Part shown: piece by piece, positions 9,565 to 18,180 of the stretch
Numbering within the stretch: position 1 is the stretch's first letter
How the letters are laid out: every line of letters starts with the position of its first letter
From: Allomuricauda sp. F6463D
GTDB lineage: Bacteria > Bacteroidota > Bacteroidia > Flavobacteriales > Flavobacteriaceae
NCBI RefSeq assembly: GCF_023015965.1
Contig: NZ_JALKAN010000002.1
Coordinates: forward strand, 744,001-808,000
Direction of reading: 5' to 3'
DNA: 64,000 nucleotides
Position numbers and translations under genes: made by a program
Notes under the pieces: generated by a model
Seen by the model: only the letters and a program-made list of their open reading frames with translations
Told to the model about the DNA's origin: nothing
The model's database searches: none

Positions 9565-10194
9565 CTAGTTGAAAAAAGAAACCGTACCATCCGAGACATT
9601 ATACATGGCGCCTACAATGGCAATTTCTCCATTGGATTCCATTTCTTTCAAAACGTCGCTTTTATCTCTAATGTCCTTTATGGCCATTTCAACATTTTTA
9701 ACAGCCACGGCATCTACAAAATCTAGATTTTCTGACGTTCTTAAGGCTTCATCCTCTGGTTTTGAAACTGCGTCCACTGCAGGTTCAATCTTGTTTATCA
9801 ATGTAGTTAGATTGCCTAAACGAGCATGATCGCAGGCTCCTTTTATTGCACCGCAACTAGTATGTCCCAAGACTACTAACAGTTTGGTTCCTGCAAGCTT
9901 ACAAGCAAATTCCATACTGCCCAGTATATCCTCGTTAACGAAATTTCCTGCAATCCTAATACTGAAAATATCGCCTAATCCTTGATCAAATACTAGCTCT
10001 GCTGAAACTCTTGAATCTATACAACTTAGGATGGTTGCAAAAGGGAATTGCCCGTTTTGGGTTTCATTAACCTGTTGTAAAAGATTTCGATTAGCCTTTA
10101 AGTTTTTTTGAAAACGCTCATTGCCTTCTTTTAAAAATTCAAGGGCTTTATTTGGCGTCATTGTTGACTGGGTTTCTTTCGTGTGTGCTTTCAT
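9565..10194 (-). CDS. Beta-class carbonic anhydrase
   Basis: Cytoplasmic zinc enzyme that interconverts CO2 and bicarbonate. The 209-residue protein contains the zinc ligands and catalytic dyad of the beta class: Cys58-x-Asp60-x-Arg62 in SCIDSRVSAE, and His111-x2-Cys114 in GHTSCGAIKGA. It precedes a SulP transporter gene by 93 bases with a hairpin in between; carbonic anhydrase/SulP pairs are a known arrangement and suggest bicarbonate supply for anaplerotic carboxylation or pH control. No signal peptide, so the enzyme acts inside the cell. Confidence 0.96.
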   Translation of the reverse strand: MKAHTKETQSTMTPNKALEFLKEGNERFQKNLKANRNLLQQVNETQNGQFPFATILSCIDSRVSAELVFDQGLGDIFSIRIAGNFVNEDILGSMEFACKLAGTKLLVVLGHTSCGAIKGACDHARLGNLTTLINKIEPAVDAVSKPEDEALRTSENLDFVDAVAVKNVEMAIKDIRDKSDVLKEMESNGEIAIVGAMYNVSDGTVSFFN

Positions 10195-10270
10195 AGTAAT
10201 ATTTTATTCCGAATTTTTCGGTCTTAGATGTATAGATTATATCATTTCTTTAAATTTTTAACCAGTACTC

Positions 10271-10498
10271 TCATTGAAAATGTTCTTGAAGGGTCTTCTT
10301 GAATTTTGCCCCTTCTAGAGCTGGTTTTTTTAACTCAACGATATCTATGTCCAAAGGAATCTTTACTATCCTTATACCAAGTGCAGGCTTGTAATCTTCG
10401 GCTGTTCTACCAATTTGCTCGTAATTAAATTGGCAGCTTTTATTCAAGATAAACCGACTTTCCAGTGATTCTTTTTTAAAAAAGTGCATCAATGTCAA
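10271..10498 (-). CDS. Small hypothetical protein upstream of the carbonic anhydrase gene
   Basis: An open frame for 75 residues (alternative start at 10489, 72 residues) on the same strand and 76 bases upstream of the carbonic anhydrase gene. The protein is soluble, slightly basic and has no motif I recognise; a stretch of alternating hydrophobic residues (GIRIVKIPLDIDIVEL) suggests a beta-rich part. I found no clear promoter element. It could be a genuine small gene of the bicarbonate locus or a chance frame. Confidence 0.45.
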   Translation of the reverse strand: MTLMHFFKKESLESRFILNKSCQFNYEQIGRTAEDYKPALGIRIVKIPLDIDIVELKKPALEGAKFKKTLQEHFQ

Positions 10499-10662
10499 TG
10501 GTCTTTCAAGAACAAAATGCGAGCGCTATAAAAAACATACTATACTGGAAGGTAAGTCATTTTTTATTTAGTTGCACATTATGATGTATAAGATGTATCC
10601 TTTATACTAAATGAACTTTGGAAAAGGATGCTGAAAATTTGATTTGAACATACATTTATGAG

Positions 10663-10971
10663 TTAAATCAATCTTCGGGGGGGTGGGTCTAATGTTTCGA
10701 GGGTGAATTCCAAAACAGTAAATACATATCCTAATGTATTGTCATTTTTCTCCTGATTTATAGATGAATCTGTTGTGAAGAAGTTCTTGGAAACAAAACA
10801 TTTATTGTCAAATACTTTACTGCTTGAGGTGTCATGAGAGTTGTTCTCTTCTTCAGAAGCGTTAAGAATAATAGCTGTACTGTGTTCCTGTCCCAAAAAG
10901 GGAACAAAGACTGAGGTCATGAGAATTGAGACCAACAGAAAAGAAATAAAAGGTATTGCCAGTATTCGCAT
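10663..10971 (-). CDS. Small secreted protein of unknown function
   Basis: A 102-residue protein with an N-terminal hydrophobic segment (MRILAIPFISFLLVSILMTS) that looks like a signal peptide or membrane anchor, a Ser/Asn/Asp-rich middle, and a C-terminal end with LDPPPRRLI. Small Bacteroidota proteins ending in a Pro-rich tail like this are common, but I do not recognise this one. It lies downstream of batE but has its own -7 element TACATTTG at 10996-10989, so it is probably transcribed separately from the bat operon. Confidence 0.65.
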   Translation of the reverse strand: MRILAIPFISFLLVSILMTSVFVPFLGQEHSTAIILNASEEENNSHDTSSSKVFDNKCFVSKNFFTTDSSINQEKNDNTLGYVFTVLEFTLETLDPPPRRLI

Positions 10972-10988
10972 ATGTTATTTGAACGTGG

Positions 10989-10996
10989 CAAATGTA
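10989..10996 (-). promoter_or_regulatory. Promoter -7 element for the 102-aa secreted protein gene
   Basis: Minus strand TACATTTG, an exact TAnnTTTG match, 18 bases before the ATG at 10971. No TTG at the usual -33 distance. Confidence 0.5.
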
Positions 10997-11029
10997 AGAT
11001 AAGATGAAGAATTATTTGTTAAATTTTGG

Positions 11030-11794
11030 CTAAAAATCTTTTAACGGCCTAATAGTTTCTGCCAATAACCAACCTGTTTGACCATCAGCAATGCGTATTC
11101 TTTTCCAATCATCCAATTCTTCCAAAACGTTCACTTTGGTTCCTTCATGAATTGTGAAAATGGTATTACTGTTATTGTTGGGCTCTGAATTTATGTTGAC
11201 CTCTTTGTTAAAGACAATTGCGAAATCGTTCTTTTTATACTGCTGATGACTTAGATAGGCCATTAGGACACAAATAAATGCAAGGGCAAGGGAAAAGATA
11301 CTCGAAATAAATGCCGCCCTTTTTTGATTGGCCGATCTCAGAAAATAGTATGCCATGTAGGCCAATACGAACAAAAAGACCAGACCCACTGCCAAATATG
11401 CCCATTGGTCATTGGAGAACATACCCACTACAGCATTATATATTCGGGACAACTCGGTTTTAGGCATTTCTTCGATGGCATCCAATCTCATATTTTGGGC
11501 AAACCTTAAATTGTTCTGAATTTCTTTATTGTTTGGAGAAAGAAGTAAAGCTTTTTCATAATAATAAATGCTGGGACCAATGGAATTAAGCTTATAATAG
11601 CAATTTCCCATATTAAAATAAAGAGATGCAGAGTGCTTGCCATTTTCAATTATCTGCTCGTAGTTTTCTATAGCAGCGGAATATTCCCCGTTATTATAAA
11701 GTTCGGTGGCCTTATTAAATAAATCTTCATTTTGGGAAAACCCGAATGTCACCAAAAAAAGACAAAGTAAAAGGGCTATTTTTTTTATGCTCAT
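11030..11794 (-). CDS. batE: BatE: TPR, two membrane helices and bacterial SH3 domain
   Basis: Last protein of the Bat (Bacteroides aerotolerance) complex. The 254 residues show a signal peptide (1-20), two or three TPR repeats (about 23-105), two membrane helices (about 131-151 and 159-181) and a C-terminal SH3-like domain (about 192-250, with NVLEELDDWKRIRIADGQTGWL). This layout is that of BatE. The ATG overlaps the end of batD by 4 bases, showing translational coupling. The role of Bat proteins is not settled; they have been tied to oxygen tolerance and envelope stress. Confidence 0.92.
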   Translation of the reverse strand: MSIKKIALLLCLFLVTFGFSQNEDLFNKATELYNNGEYSAAIENYEQIIENGKHSASLYFNMGNCYYKLNSIGPSIYYYEKALLLSPNNKEIQNNLRFAQNMRLDAIEEMPKTELSRIYNAVVGMFSNDQWAYLAVGLVFLFVLAYMAYYFLRSANQKRAAFISSIFSLALAFICVLMAYLSHQQYKKNDFAIVFNKEVNINSEPNNNSNTIFTIHEGTKVNVLEELDDWKRIRIADGQTGWLLAETIRPLKDF

Positions 11795-13584
11795 AATTGC
11801 TTGTCCAATTTAGAAATTACCTCACTGGCCTTTTCGTAATCTTGCTGCATCTGAACATTGGAAAAGGGGCTATATCGCGCCATTTCGCAATTGGTCAGCA
11901 GAGCTATAAACCCATTGATATTATCTTTATCCACATTTTTTTCAGAAAGAACATTGGTTATTTTGTCCTTACTGAATTCAGATGTCTCTATATGTAATTT
12001 TGCTTTTAAATAATTGTGCAGTCCTTTTTCCAACGCAACGTAAAAGGCTTCCTTGTTTCCCAATTCCTTTTTAGCCGTGGACAGAAATTTTTTGGCCAAT
12101 TTATTTGCTTTCTTTATTCTGTTCCCTACAACATCACTGGCAATGGCCTCTCTTTTCTTAAAAGTAAAGATAACTATAGGTATAAATAAAAGTGGAGCAA
12201 ACAATAAGATGAAGAACATGTTGGAACCAAAGAATCGATTTACTGCAATGGGAGTCAGGTTGGGATTTATATTGATAAAATGAAATTGCTCTCCCGTTGG
12301 AACTACCAATTGTTTGCTGGTAGAAGAATTAGCTGCAAAATCGGCTCTTCCAGTTGGCCCTTCAATAACTTCAATGTTAATCTCTTCAGAATTTATGGTT
12401 TCATACTTTCCTGTACTGGGATTAAAAAAACTGAAGGAAATACTGGGGATTGGATACTTTCCTCTAAAAGAGGGTACTATGGTGTAATTGTTTGCGATTT
12501 TTCCCTCCATACCGGAGCTATAGGTACGGATGTCCTCATCGTATTCAGGATCATAAACTTCTAATGAGCTTGGCAGTTCTGGTTCTGGCAACTGGAACAA
12601 TTTTAAATTTCCTTTACCGGAAACTGAAACCTTTGCCTGAAGCGATTCTGAGGCATTTAGTTGGGTCTTGCTTGTGGTTACCGTAAAATCAAAATCTCCT
12701 ACAGCCCCACTATAATTAGCTGGTTTACCTGCTTCTGGTAATGGTTTTACATTGATAGTACGATTTCCTGCAGCTACGGTCTTGCTGGTCTGGGTATAGA
12801 TTCTACCTCCGAAAAAATCTCTTCGATTGGTGGGTACATCAACAAAAATTTCCAAAGAAAGTGGCTCTATGTCCAACTTGCCAGTTTTTTGCGGATATAG
12901 TACGACTCGTTTTAAAACCACATATCGATAGGGCTTACCTTGGTAGGTACCATTTTGTGCAGTGTGTTTGGTTACTGGAATATCCTGACTCCAAAAATTG
13001 TTGTAGGTTGGATTGTCCAAAGGACGGTAATTGGTCACGCTTATGTTCGGACTAACGTAGAGTTTGTAGATTACAGTTACCGCTTCGTTAAGATAAGGGT
13101 TTCCTTTTGAGACTTCCGCAACCAGATGAAGGCTTTCATCCGCAACATCATCCACTGTTTTTTGGGAATTGGGTTTGTTCACAGCAGCGGTTACCTCAAC
13201 TTTTTTAGGTGTTGTTTTATAGGTTTGTCCATCAATTTCAATGGTGGCTTGGGTTATGGTAAAATTCCCTCTGGCCGTTGGCACCAAAATGTAGGTATAG
13301 GTCTTGGAAAAACTACGTTTACCATTTACCCAAGATGAACTTATGGATTGCGAAGGCCCCATTACCACTTTAAAGTCTTCAAATTGAGGTGGTATAAAGT
13401 TGTCCCCATCTTTATTCATGGTAAAATCAACACGAAGACGTTCGTTTATCCCTAATTTCTCCTTGCTCAGGTTCATGGTAAACGTAACCTCTTCGGTATC
13501 GTCTTGGGCGTATGAATGTAATCCTGTAAATAGGAACATCCCCAAAATAAACAATATGTTGCCCTTCAAGGTGTTCATTACCAA
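11791..13584 (-). CDS. batD: BatD, oxygen-tolerance membrane protein
   Basis: A 597-residue protein with a signal peptide (MNTLKGNILFILGMFLFTG, start at 13584 or, two codons in, at 13578), a long periplasmic part made of immunoglobulin-like beta repeats (about 28-440; for example VTFTMNLSKEKLGINERLRV), one membrane helix (about 453-475) and a cytoplasmic helical tail. This is the BatD/DUF7379-like architecture annotated as oxygen tolerance protein BatD. It overlaps batC by 7 bases and batE by 4, inside the bat operon. Confidence 0.93.
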   Translation of the reverse strand: MVMNTLKGNILFILGMFLFTGLHSYAQDDTEEVTFTMNLSKEKLGINERLRVDFTMNKDGDNFIPPQFEDFKVVMGPSQSISSSWVNGKRSFSKTYTYILVPTARGNFTITQATIEIDGQTYKTTPKKVEVTAAVNKPNSQKTVDDVADESLHLVAEVSKGNPYLNEAVTVIYKLYVSPNISVTNYRPLDNPTYNNFWSQDIPVTKHTAQNGTYQGKPYRYVVLKRVVLYPQKTGKLDIEPLSLEIFVDVPTNRRDFFGGRIYTQTSKTVAAGNRTINVKPLPEAGKPANYSGAVGDFDFTVTTSKTQLNASESLQAKVSVSGKGNLKLFQLPEPELPSSLEVYDPEYDEDIRTYSSGMEGKIANNYTIVPSFRGKYPIPSISFSFFNPSTGKYETINSEEINIEVIEGPTGRADFAANSSTSKQLVVPTGEQFHFININPNLTPIAVNRFFGSNMFFILLFAPLLFIPIVIFTFKKREAIASDVVGNRIKKANKLAKKFLSTAKKELGNKEAFYVALEKGLHNYLKAKLHIETSEFSKDKITNVLSEKNVDKDNINGFIALLTNCEMARYSPFSNVQMQQDYEKASEVISKLDKQL

Positions 13585-14483
13585 TCCTTTTCGTTTTTAA
13601 TCTTTTTTCCACGAACTTTTCGGGCCTCCATTTTTTCCTGGACTTTTTTCTCTTCGTTTTGCATGGCCTCTAGCAAGTTCTGTATCTGTTGTTTGGAAAG
13701 TTGGTTGGGTTTGGGCTGTTGTTTTTGATCCTGGGGCTGATCTCCTTCATTGGGCTTTTTCTCTTCTTCCTTCTTTTTATCCCCATCTCCTTTCTGGTTT
13801 TCTTCAGGCTTATCCTCTCCATTTTCTCCTTGATCGCCCTTATCCTTATTTTCATCTTCTTTCTGCTCCCCTTCTTCTTCCTTCTCGTTGTCGCCTCCTT
13901 CGTTGTTCTGATCTTGGTTTTTATCCTTGTCCTCGTTTTCTTCGTCCTGCTTGTCCTGATCATCTTTATTTTGATCATTCTTTTGCTCGTCTTGTTGTTT
14001 TTCCAACATTTTTTTTGCCAGTGCAAAATTGTAACGGGTCTCTTCGTCGTTGGGATTACTGCGCAGAGCTTGTTTATAGGCTTCCACTGCTTTTTCGTAT
14101 TCCTTGTTTTTCATGAACACATTGCCCATGTTGTGAAATGCTTTGTGCTTTTTATCTTTATCATCGGCGGCCTCTCCTGCTTGTTTATACCTGCCAAAGG
14201 CTTCACCAAAGCTTTCCCTATTGTAATAAGCATTACCTAGATTAAAAGGAGCCACAGCATTTTTTTCACTCACTGAAATGGCTCTTCTGTAGTCGGCTTC
14301 TGCCATAACAAAATTATTGGCAGTAAGCTCCTCATTGGCCTCATATGTAAGATTGGCAGAGGTTTGTAATGCTTGTTCAGTCTCTTTGTTCGCTTCTACG
14401 GTGACGTCGTTCTGGGCTTGGACATAACCGAAACAAAGCAATAGTGCAAACGTCATTAGTGTCTTATTCATCATCATGCTCAT
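13578..14483 (-). CDS. batC: BatC, TPR protein with long charged tail
   Basis: A 301-residue protein: signal peptide (1-23, ending VQAQ), a TPR array (about 38-165) and then about 95 residues made almost only of Glu, Asp, Lys, Asn and Gln (about 167-262), ending in the BatC-like segment LSKQQIQNLLEAMQNEEKKVQEKM. It overlaps batB by 20 bases. The low-complexity tail gives a strong purine bias on the coding strand and long spurious frames on the opposite strand. BatC is thought to scaffold BatA/BatB in the periplasm. Confidence 0.92.
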   Translation of the reverse strand: MSMMMNKTLMTFALLLCFGYVQAQNDVTVEANKETEQALQTSANLTYEANEELTANNFVMAEADYRRAISVSEKNAVAPFNLGNAYYNRESFGEAFGRYKQAGEAADDKDKKHKAFHNMGNVFMKNKEYEKAVEAYKQALRSNPNDEETRYNFALAKKMLEKQQDEQKNDQNKDDQDKQDEENEDKDKNQDQNNEGGDNEKEEEGEQKEDENKDKGDQGENGEDKPEENQKGDGDKKKEEEKKPNEGDQPQDQKQQPKPNQLSKQQIQNLLEAMQNEEKKVQEKMEARKVRGKKIKNEKDW

Positions 14484-15510
14484 TAAATAGGTTCAGTTTT
14501 TTCAACCATTGTGTTTTCCTGTCCAAAACGAAGATATCCAAAAATAGAAATAAAAAGCCTGCGGCAAGAAACCATTGAAACTGGTCCTTGTATTCTGCAA
14601 ATTGTTTGGCTTCAAATTCCGTTTTGTCCATTCTGTTCAATTGCTCTTTTATGTAATCAACGGCATTCTCCGTATTGGAGCCATCAATATATTCACCATT
14701 TCCTCTTTCGGCAATCTCGATCAATACATTTTCATTCAATTTTGTAATGACAACCTCTCCCTCATTATCTTTTTTAAGTGTTTCTACAATATTGTTTCTC
14801 TTTATTGGAATAGGAGCTCCCTTTTCTTTACCTACACCTATGGTGAATATACGGATACCATTTTGTGTTGCTTTTTCAACGGCATTGATGGTGGAATTTT
14901 CGGAATGGTCTTCACCGTCAGAAACTATAAATAATACCCTATTGGTTTGTTGTGAGTCATCATAATAAGTGCTGGCCAAATCAATGGCCGCATTGATAGC
15001 GGTTCCTTGGGATGAAAGCATATCGGTGTTCATACTTTGTAAGAACATTTTGGCTGCACCATAATCCGTGGTGATGGGCAATTGTGGATAGGCCTGCCCT
15101 GCATAGGCAATAATACCGATACGATCACTTGCCAATTGGTTGATGATTTCTGAAACTATACGTTTTGCTTTCTCTAAACGGTTCGGGGCAATGTCCTCTG
15201 CAAGCATACTTTTGGAAACATCAATCGCAAAAACGATGTCCACGCCTTCACGTTTCACGGTTTCTAATTTGGTTCCTATTTTTGGGTTTACCAATCCCAT
15301 TATCAGCAAAGCGAGACCAACCAATAACAGTACCAATTTTACTGTGGATTTAAATGAAGACCTGTTTGGCGCCAATCGTTTTAAAATTGAGGTGTTTGCA
15401 AAACGTTTTTGGGTCTTTTTTTTCCATATTTGAAGAAAAAAGAATGCCAGGGCCATAACCGGGATTATGGCCAAGAGGTAGAAATATATTTTTTCATCAA
15501 ACTGAATCAT
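14464..15510 (-). CDS. batB: BatB, membrane-anchored von Willebrand factor A protein
   Basis: A 348-residue inner-membrane protein: N-terminal helices (about 8-28 and 56-76), a VWA domain (about 90-295) with a complete metal-ion site, Asp97-x-Ser99-x-Ser101 in FAIDVSKSM, the Thr in SSQGTAI and the Asp in FIVSDGEDHS, and a C-terminal helix near residue 320. Paralogous to the gene just upstream (batA), from which it is separated by 3 bases. VWA domains of this type mediate metal-dependent protein contacts. Confidence 0.94.
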   Translation of the reverse strand: MIQFDEKIYFYLLAIIPVMALAFFFLQIWKKKTQKRFANTSILKRLAPNRSSFKSTVKLVLLLVGLALLIMGLVNPKIGTKLETVKREGVDIVFAIDVSKSMLAEDIAPNRLEKAKRIVSEIINQLASDRIGIIAYAGQAYPQLPITTDYGAAKMFLQSMNTDMLSSQGTAINAAIDLASTYYDDSQQTNRVLFIVSDGEDHSENSTINAVEKATQNGIRIFTIGVGKEKGAPIPIKRNNIVETLKKDNEGEVVITKLNENVLIEIAERGNGEYIDGSNTENAVDYIKEQLNRMDKTEFEAKQFAEYKDQFQWFLAAGFLFLFLDIFVLDRKTQWLKKLNLFNEHDDE

Positions 15511-15513
15511 GCG

Positions 15514-16512
15514 CTAAATAAAACTTTTAAAAACGGAATTTCGCAATCCCCATTCCAACAACAATAGAATTCCTGCCAAAAATATCAATGGCCTGAATTT
15601 TTCCTCGTACTTGTAATATTTAAATTCTTCTATCTCTGTTTTTTCCAACTTGTTTATCTCATCATAAATTTCCTCCAAAGATTCGTTATCGGTGGCCCGG
15701 AAATATTTTCCATTGGTCACTTCTGCAATTTCTTTGAGTAACTCTTCATCAATTTCCACTTGGCGCATCCCATATCTAAAAGACCCATCTCTGTTGTATG
15801 CAATGGGAGATAGGGCATTTCCGTTGGTACCTAAGCCAATGGTATATGTTTTTATACCAAATTCCACGGCAAGGTCGGCGGCCGTTCTAGGTTCAATAAA
15901 GCCCATATTATTGACACCATCCGTTAAAAGAATGATAACTTTACTTATGGCCTTGCTTTCTTTTAAACGGTTTACCGATGTGGCGAGGCCCATACCAATG
16001 GCTGTTCCGTCTTCAAGTTCACCGTATGTAATGTTCTCAAGTGCATTTAAAACAATGGTTTTATCGCTCGTAATTGGTGTTTTGGTGTAGCTTTCACCAG
16101 CGTACCCCACTAAACCTATACGGTCATTTGGTCGTTGCTCTATAAAATTTGCTGCTACTTCTTTCAGTGCGGACAATCGATTTGGCTTTAGGTCTCTCGC
16201 CAGCATACTGGAGGACACATCGATGGCCATTACAATATCGATTCCTTTGGTAGTTTTCGTCCTTGTGGAGATATCTTCTGTTTGAGGTCTGGCCAATGCA
16301 GTAACTATAGCGGCCAAAGCTAATAATCTGATTATAAAGAGTGCAGGCTTTAATTTAGAGGCCCAACTATTTACTGTGAATCCTTTTATGCTTGAAATGC
16401 GTAGGGATGCCATTTCATTTTTTCGCTTGAAAAAATACCATAGCAAAGCCAAAGGCAGCAATAGGAGCAGCCAGAAAAATTCAGGATTTGCAAATTCTAT
16501 ATTCTCAAACAT
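15514..16512 (-). CDS. batA: BatA, membrane-anchored von Willebrand factor A protein
   Basis: A 332-residue protein with two N-terminal membrane helices (about 10-28 and 55-75), a VWA domain with an intact metal site (Asp98-x-Ser100-x-Ser102 in MAIDVSSSM, Thr in LEDGTAIG, Asp in ILLTDGVNN) and a C-terminal helix near residue 315. Its start codon directly follows the stop of the upstream 555-aa gene. BatA and BatB share the same architecture and are believed to interact. Confidence 0.94.
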   Translation of the reverse strand: MFENIEFANPEFFWLLLLLPLALLWYFFKRKNEMASLRISSIKGFTVNSWASKLKPALFIIRLLALAAIVTALARPQTEDISTRTKTTKGIDIVMAIDVSSSMLARDLKPNRLSALKEVAANFIEQRPNDRIGLVGYAGESYTKTPITSDKTIVLNALENITYGELEDGTAIGMGLATSVNRLKESKAISKVIILLTDGVNNMGFIEPRTAADLAVEFGIKTYTIGLGTNGNALSPIAYNRDGSFRYGMRQVEIDEELLKEIAEVTNGKYFRATDNESLEEIYDEINKLEKTEIEEFKYYKYEEKFRPLIFLAGILLLLEWGLRNSVFKSFI

Positions 16513-18180
16513 CTATGCTTGTGTTTTTACGTCTAAACTGTTCAAAATCCGGTCTACTATCTGTTCTGCATACTCATCGCCTTCTTCCCAGGTAATGACC
16601 ACTTGTTGTATAAAGCCCTTGCCTCCAAAGGATAGGATACTATATTTTGTTTTTTTGCTATCACCGTTCGGTTCGTCAAAAGTTCCGGTCCCAAAGGTTT
16701 TTATTCCTTTTATCTCTGACTGGGTAACAAATTCTTCTTGTTTGGTGATTATGTTTTTAAGTCCCAATTGTTCAAAGTTGGTCAGTGTTGAGCCAATCGC
16801 AGCATCAAAATTGGGTTCGGCCGTTTGTTCTTTATAGGTAATGGAACTTGCACTCACCGAAAATATGTCCGTATAGATGCCATATGAGAATGCCTGTAAT
16901 TCTTTTATCAACTCTTTGGTCTCCTTGGGAAATTGTACGTCTTGGCGCACTAGTACGTCCGGTGTTTCCAATTCTATTGGAGGAAAGCCGTATGAACTTG
17001 CCACCCATTCACCTTCCAAAAGTGTTTTGGTGGGGTAGCCAAAAACCGTATCCCGGACATTTTTTGCGCCAAAATAGGCAACTGAGAAAGCACTGCCCAA
17101 AACTAGGATTCCGGCAAAGATAGCCGCGGCCAAGTATATTCTTTTACGTTGTTTTTTCTTGGTCTGTTCTTCTAGGTATTCTTCATCTAAAAGCAAGTCT
17201 TCCTCGGTAGGTTCTGGAAGCGCTTCGTGGGTTTTGATTACAATTTGCTCTACCACTTTCCGGTCTTTTTCTGCTATGGTAGTAGCTGGTTTGGATTTGG
17301 CAAACTTTACCAGATCAGCGGTCTGCAATATTTTTTGAAATTGCTCAATGGTATCATCTTCCAGTTTGAGTTCCCCAGCATCCTTTAACATTTCCAGTTT
17401 GGTAATGAGTTCAGAAGTAGTACTTTCCATGGCGGAAACGTGTACATCTTCTTCTAGATAAGACCGCACAATATCCGTAAGTTCTGAATAATATTGTTTA
17501 TACTCATCTTGGATTAGATATCTAGAGTTCTCCAATTTTTTAAGTTCCAAAATAGCTCGGTCGTAAGGAGGTAGCATTGCTACTTTTTCTTCCTCGGTCA
17601 AAGGTTTCTTTCTTATAAAAAACCAATACACCAACCCGCCAATAACAACCATAGCTAAAAGAATCCAAAGCGCCGTAAACCACATGTCCGCGGTGTTCTT
17701 TTCCACCTCGATCAATGGTTTGATGTCGTACATTTTTTGTTTGGTGGTATCTACAGCAACATCGGCAACCTTAATTTGGAAGGAATCTGTAAAGAAAGGC
17801 TGTTCGTTGATGGCAATACGTTGTGGTGGAACGGTATACGCCCCACTATCAAATTGCGTTAGGGAATATATTTTTTGAAGAATGACTTTTTCATCATTTT
17901 TAATAGTGTCCGCCATAATGGCCTCCACGGTTTCCAAAGGAGAAAAAGTTTGCCCTTCCGGGAAAAAAACTACATCTGTGGGGTCTGCTTCAACGGTGAT
18001 TTTATATTGAATCTGTTCACCTATTTTGATGGCCAAGGTGTCCACTTCAGCATTAACCTTGGGTTCTGATTGGGAAAAACCGAAGGTTGGCAAAAGAAAC
18101 AGTAAGAGCAAAGTGCTCAAAACCATTTGAGACCTTTGTTCGTTTCTTATTTTATGTAGCGCTTTACTTAGCATTATCAT
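16513..18180 (-). CDS. BatD-like/DUF4381-like two-helix membrane protein of the bat operon
   Basis: A 555-residue protein placed between the DUF58 gene and batA. It has a signal peptide (about 19-36), a short BatD-like beta domain (about 40-140), a membrane helix (164-188), a cytoplasmic helical part starting PPYDRAILELKKLE (about 204-320) that resembles DUF4381, a second helix (348-370) and a periplasmic domain of about 180 residues that I do not recognise. It overlaps the DUF58 gene by 4 bases and abuts batA. A start two codons in (18174) is equally possible. Its role in the complex is unknown. Confidence 0.88.
   Translation of the reverse strand: MIMLSKALHKIRNEQRSQMVLSTLLLLFLLPTFGFSQSEPKVNAEVDTLAIKIGEQIQYKITVEADPTDVVFFPEGQTFSPLETVEAIMADTIKNDEKVILQKIYSLTQFDSGAYTVPPQRIAINEQPFFTDSFQIKVADVAVDTTKQKMYDIKPLIEVEKNTADMWFTALWILLAMVVIGGLVYWFFIRKKPLTEEEKVAMLPPYDRAILELKKLENSRYLIQDEYKQYYSELTDIVRSYLEEDVHVSAMESTTSELITKLEMLKDAGELKLEDDTIEQFQKILQTADLVKFAKSKPATTIAEKDRKVVEQIVIKTHEALPEPTEEDLLLDEEYLEEQTKKKQRKRIYLAAAIFAGILVLGSAFSVAYFGAKNVRDTVFGYPTKTLLEGEWVASSYGFPPIELETPDVLVRQDVQFPKETKELIKELQAFSYGIYTDIFSVSASSITYKEQTAEPNFDAAIGSTLTNFEQLGLKNIITKQEEFVTQSEIKGIKTFGTGTFDEPNGDSKKTKYSILSFGGKGFIQQVVITWEEGDEYAEQIVDRILNSLDVKTQA

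Noticed and set aside
10209..10221. CCGAATTTTTCGG upstream of the carbonic anhydrase gene
   Set aside because: Only 5-bp arms around an AT run; it shares the TTCGG core with the RND operator but not the full half-site, so no link can be claimed.
13689..14240. Plus-strand frame of 183 codons with very hydrophobic translation
   Set aside because: It is the antisense of the Glu/Lys/Asp-rich tail of batC, whose codons read Leu/Phe/Ile on the other strand; no start signal or family pattern.
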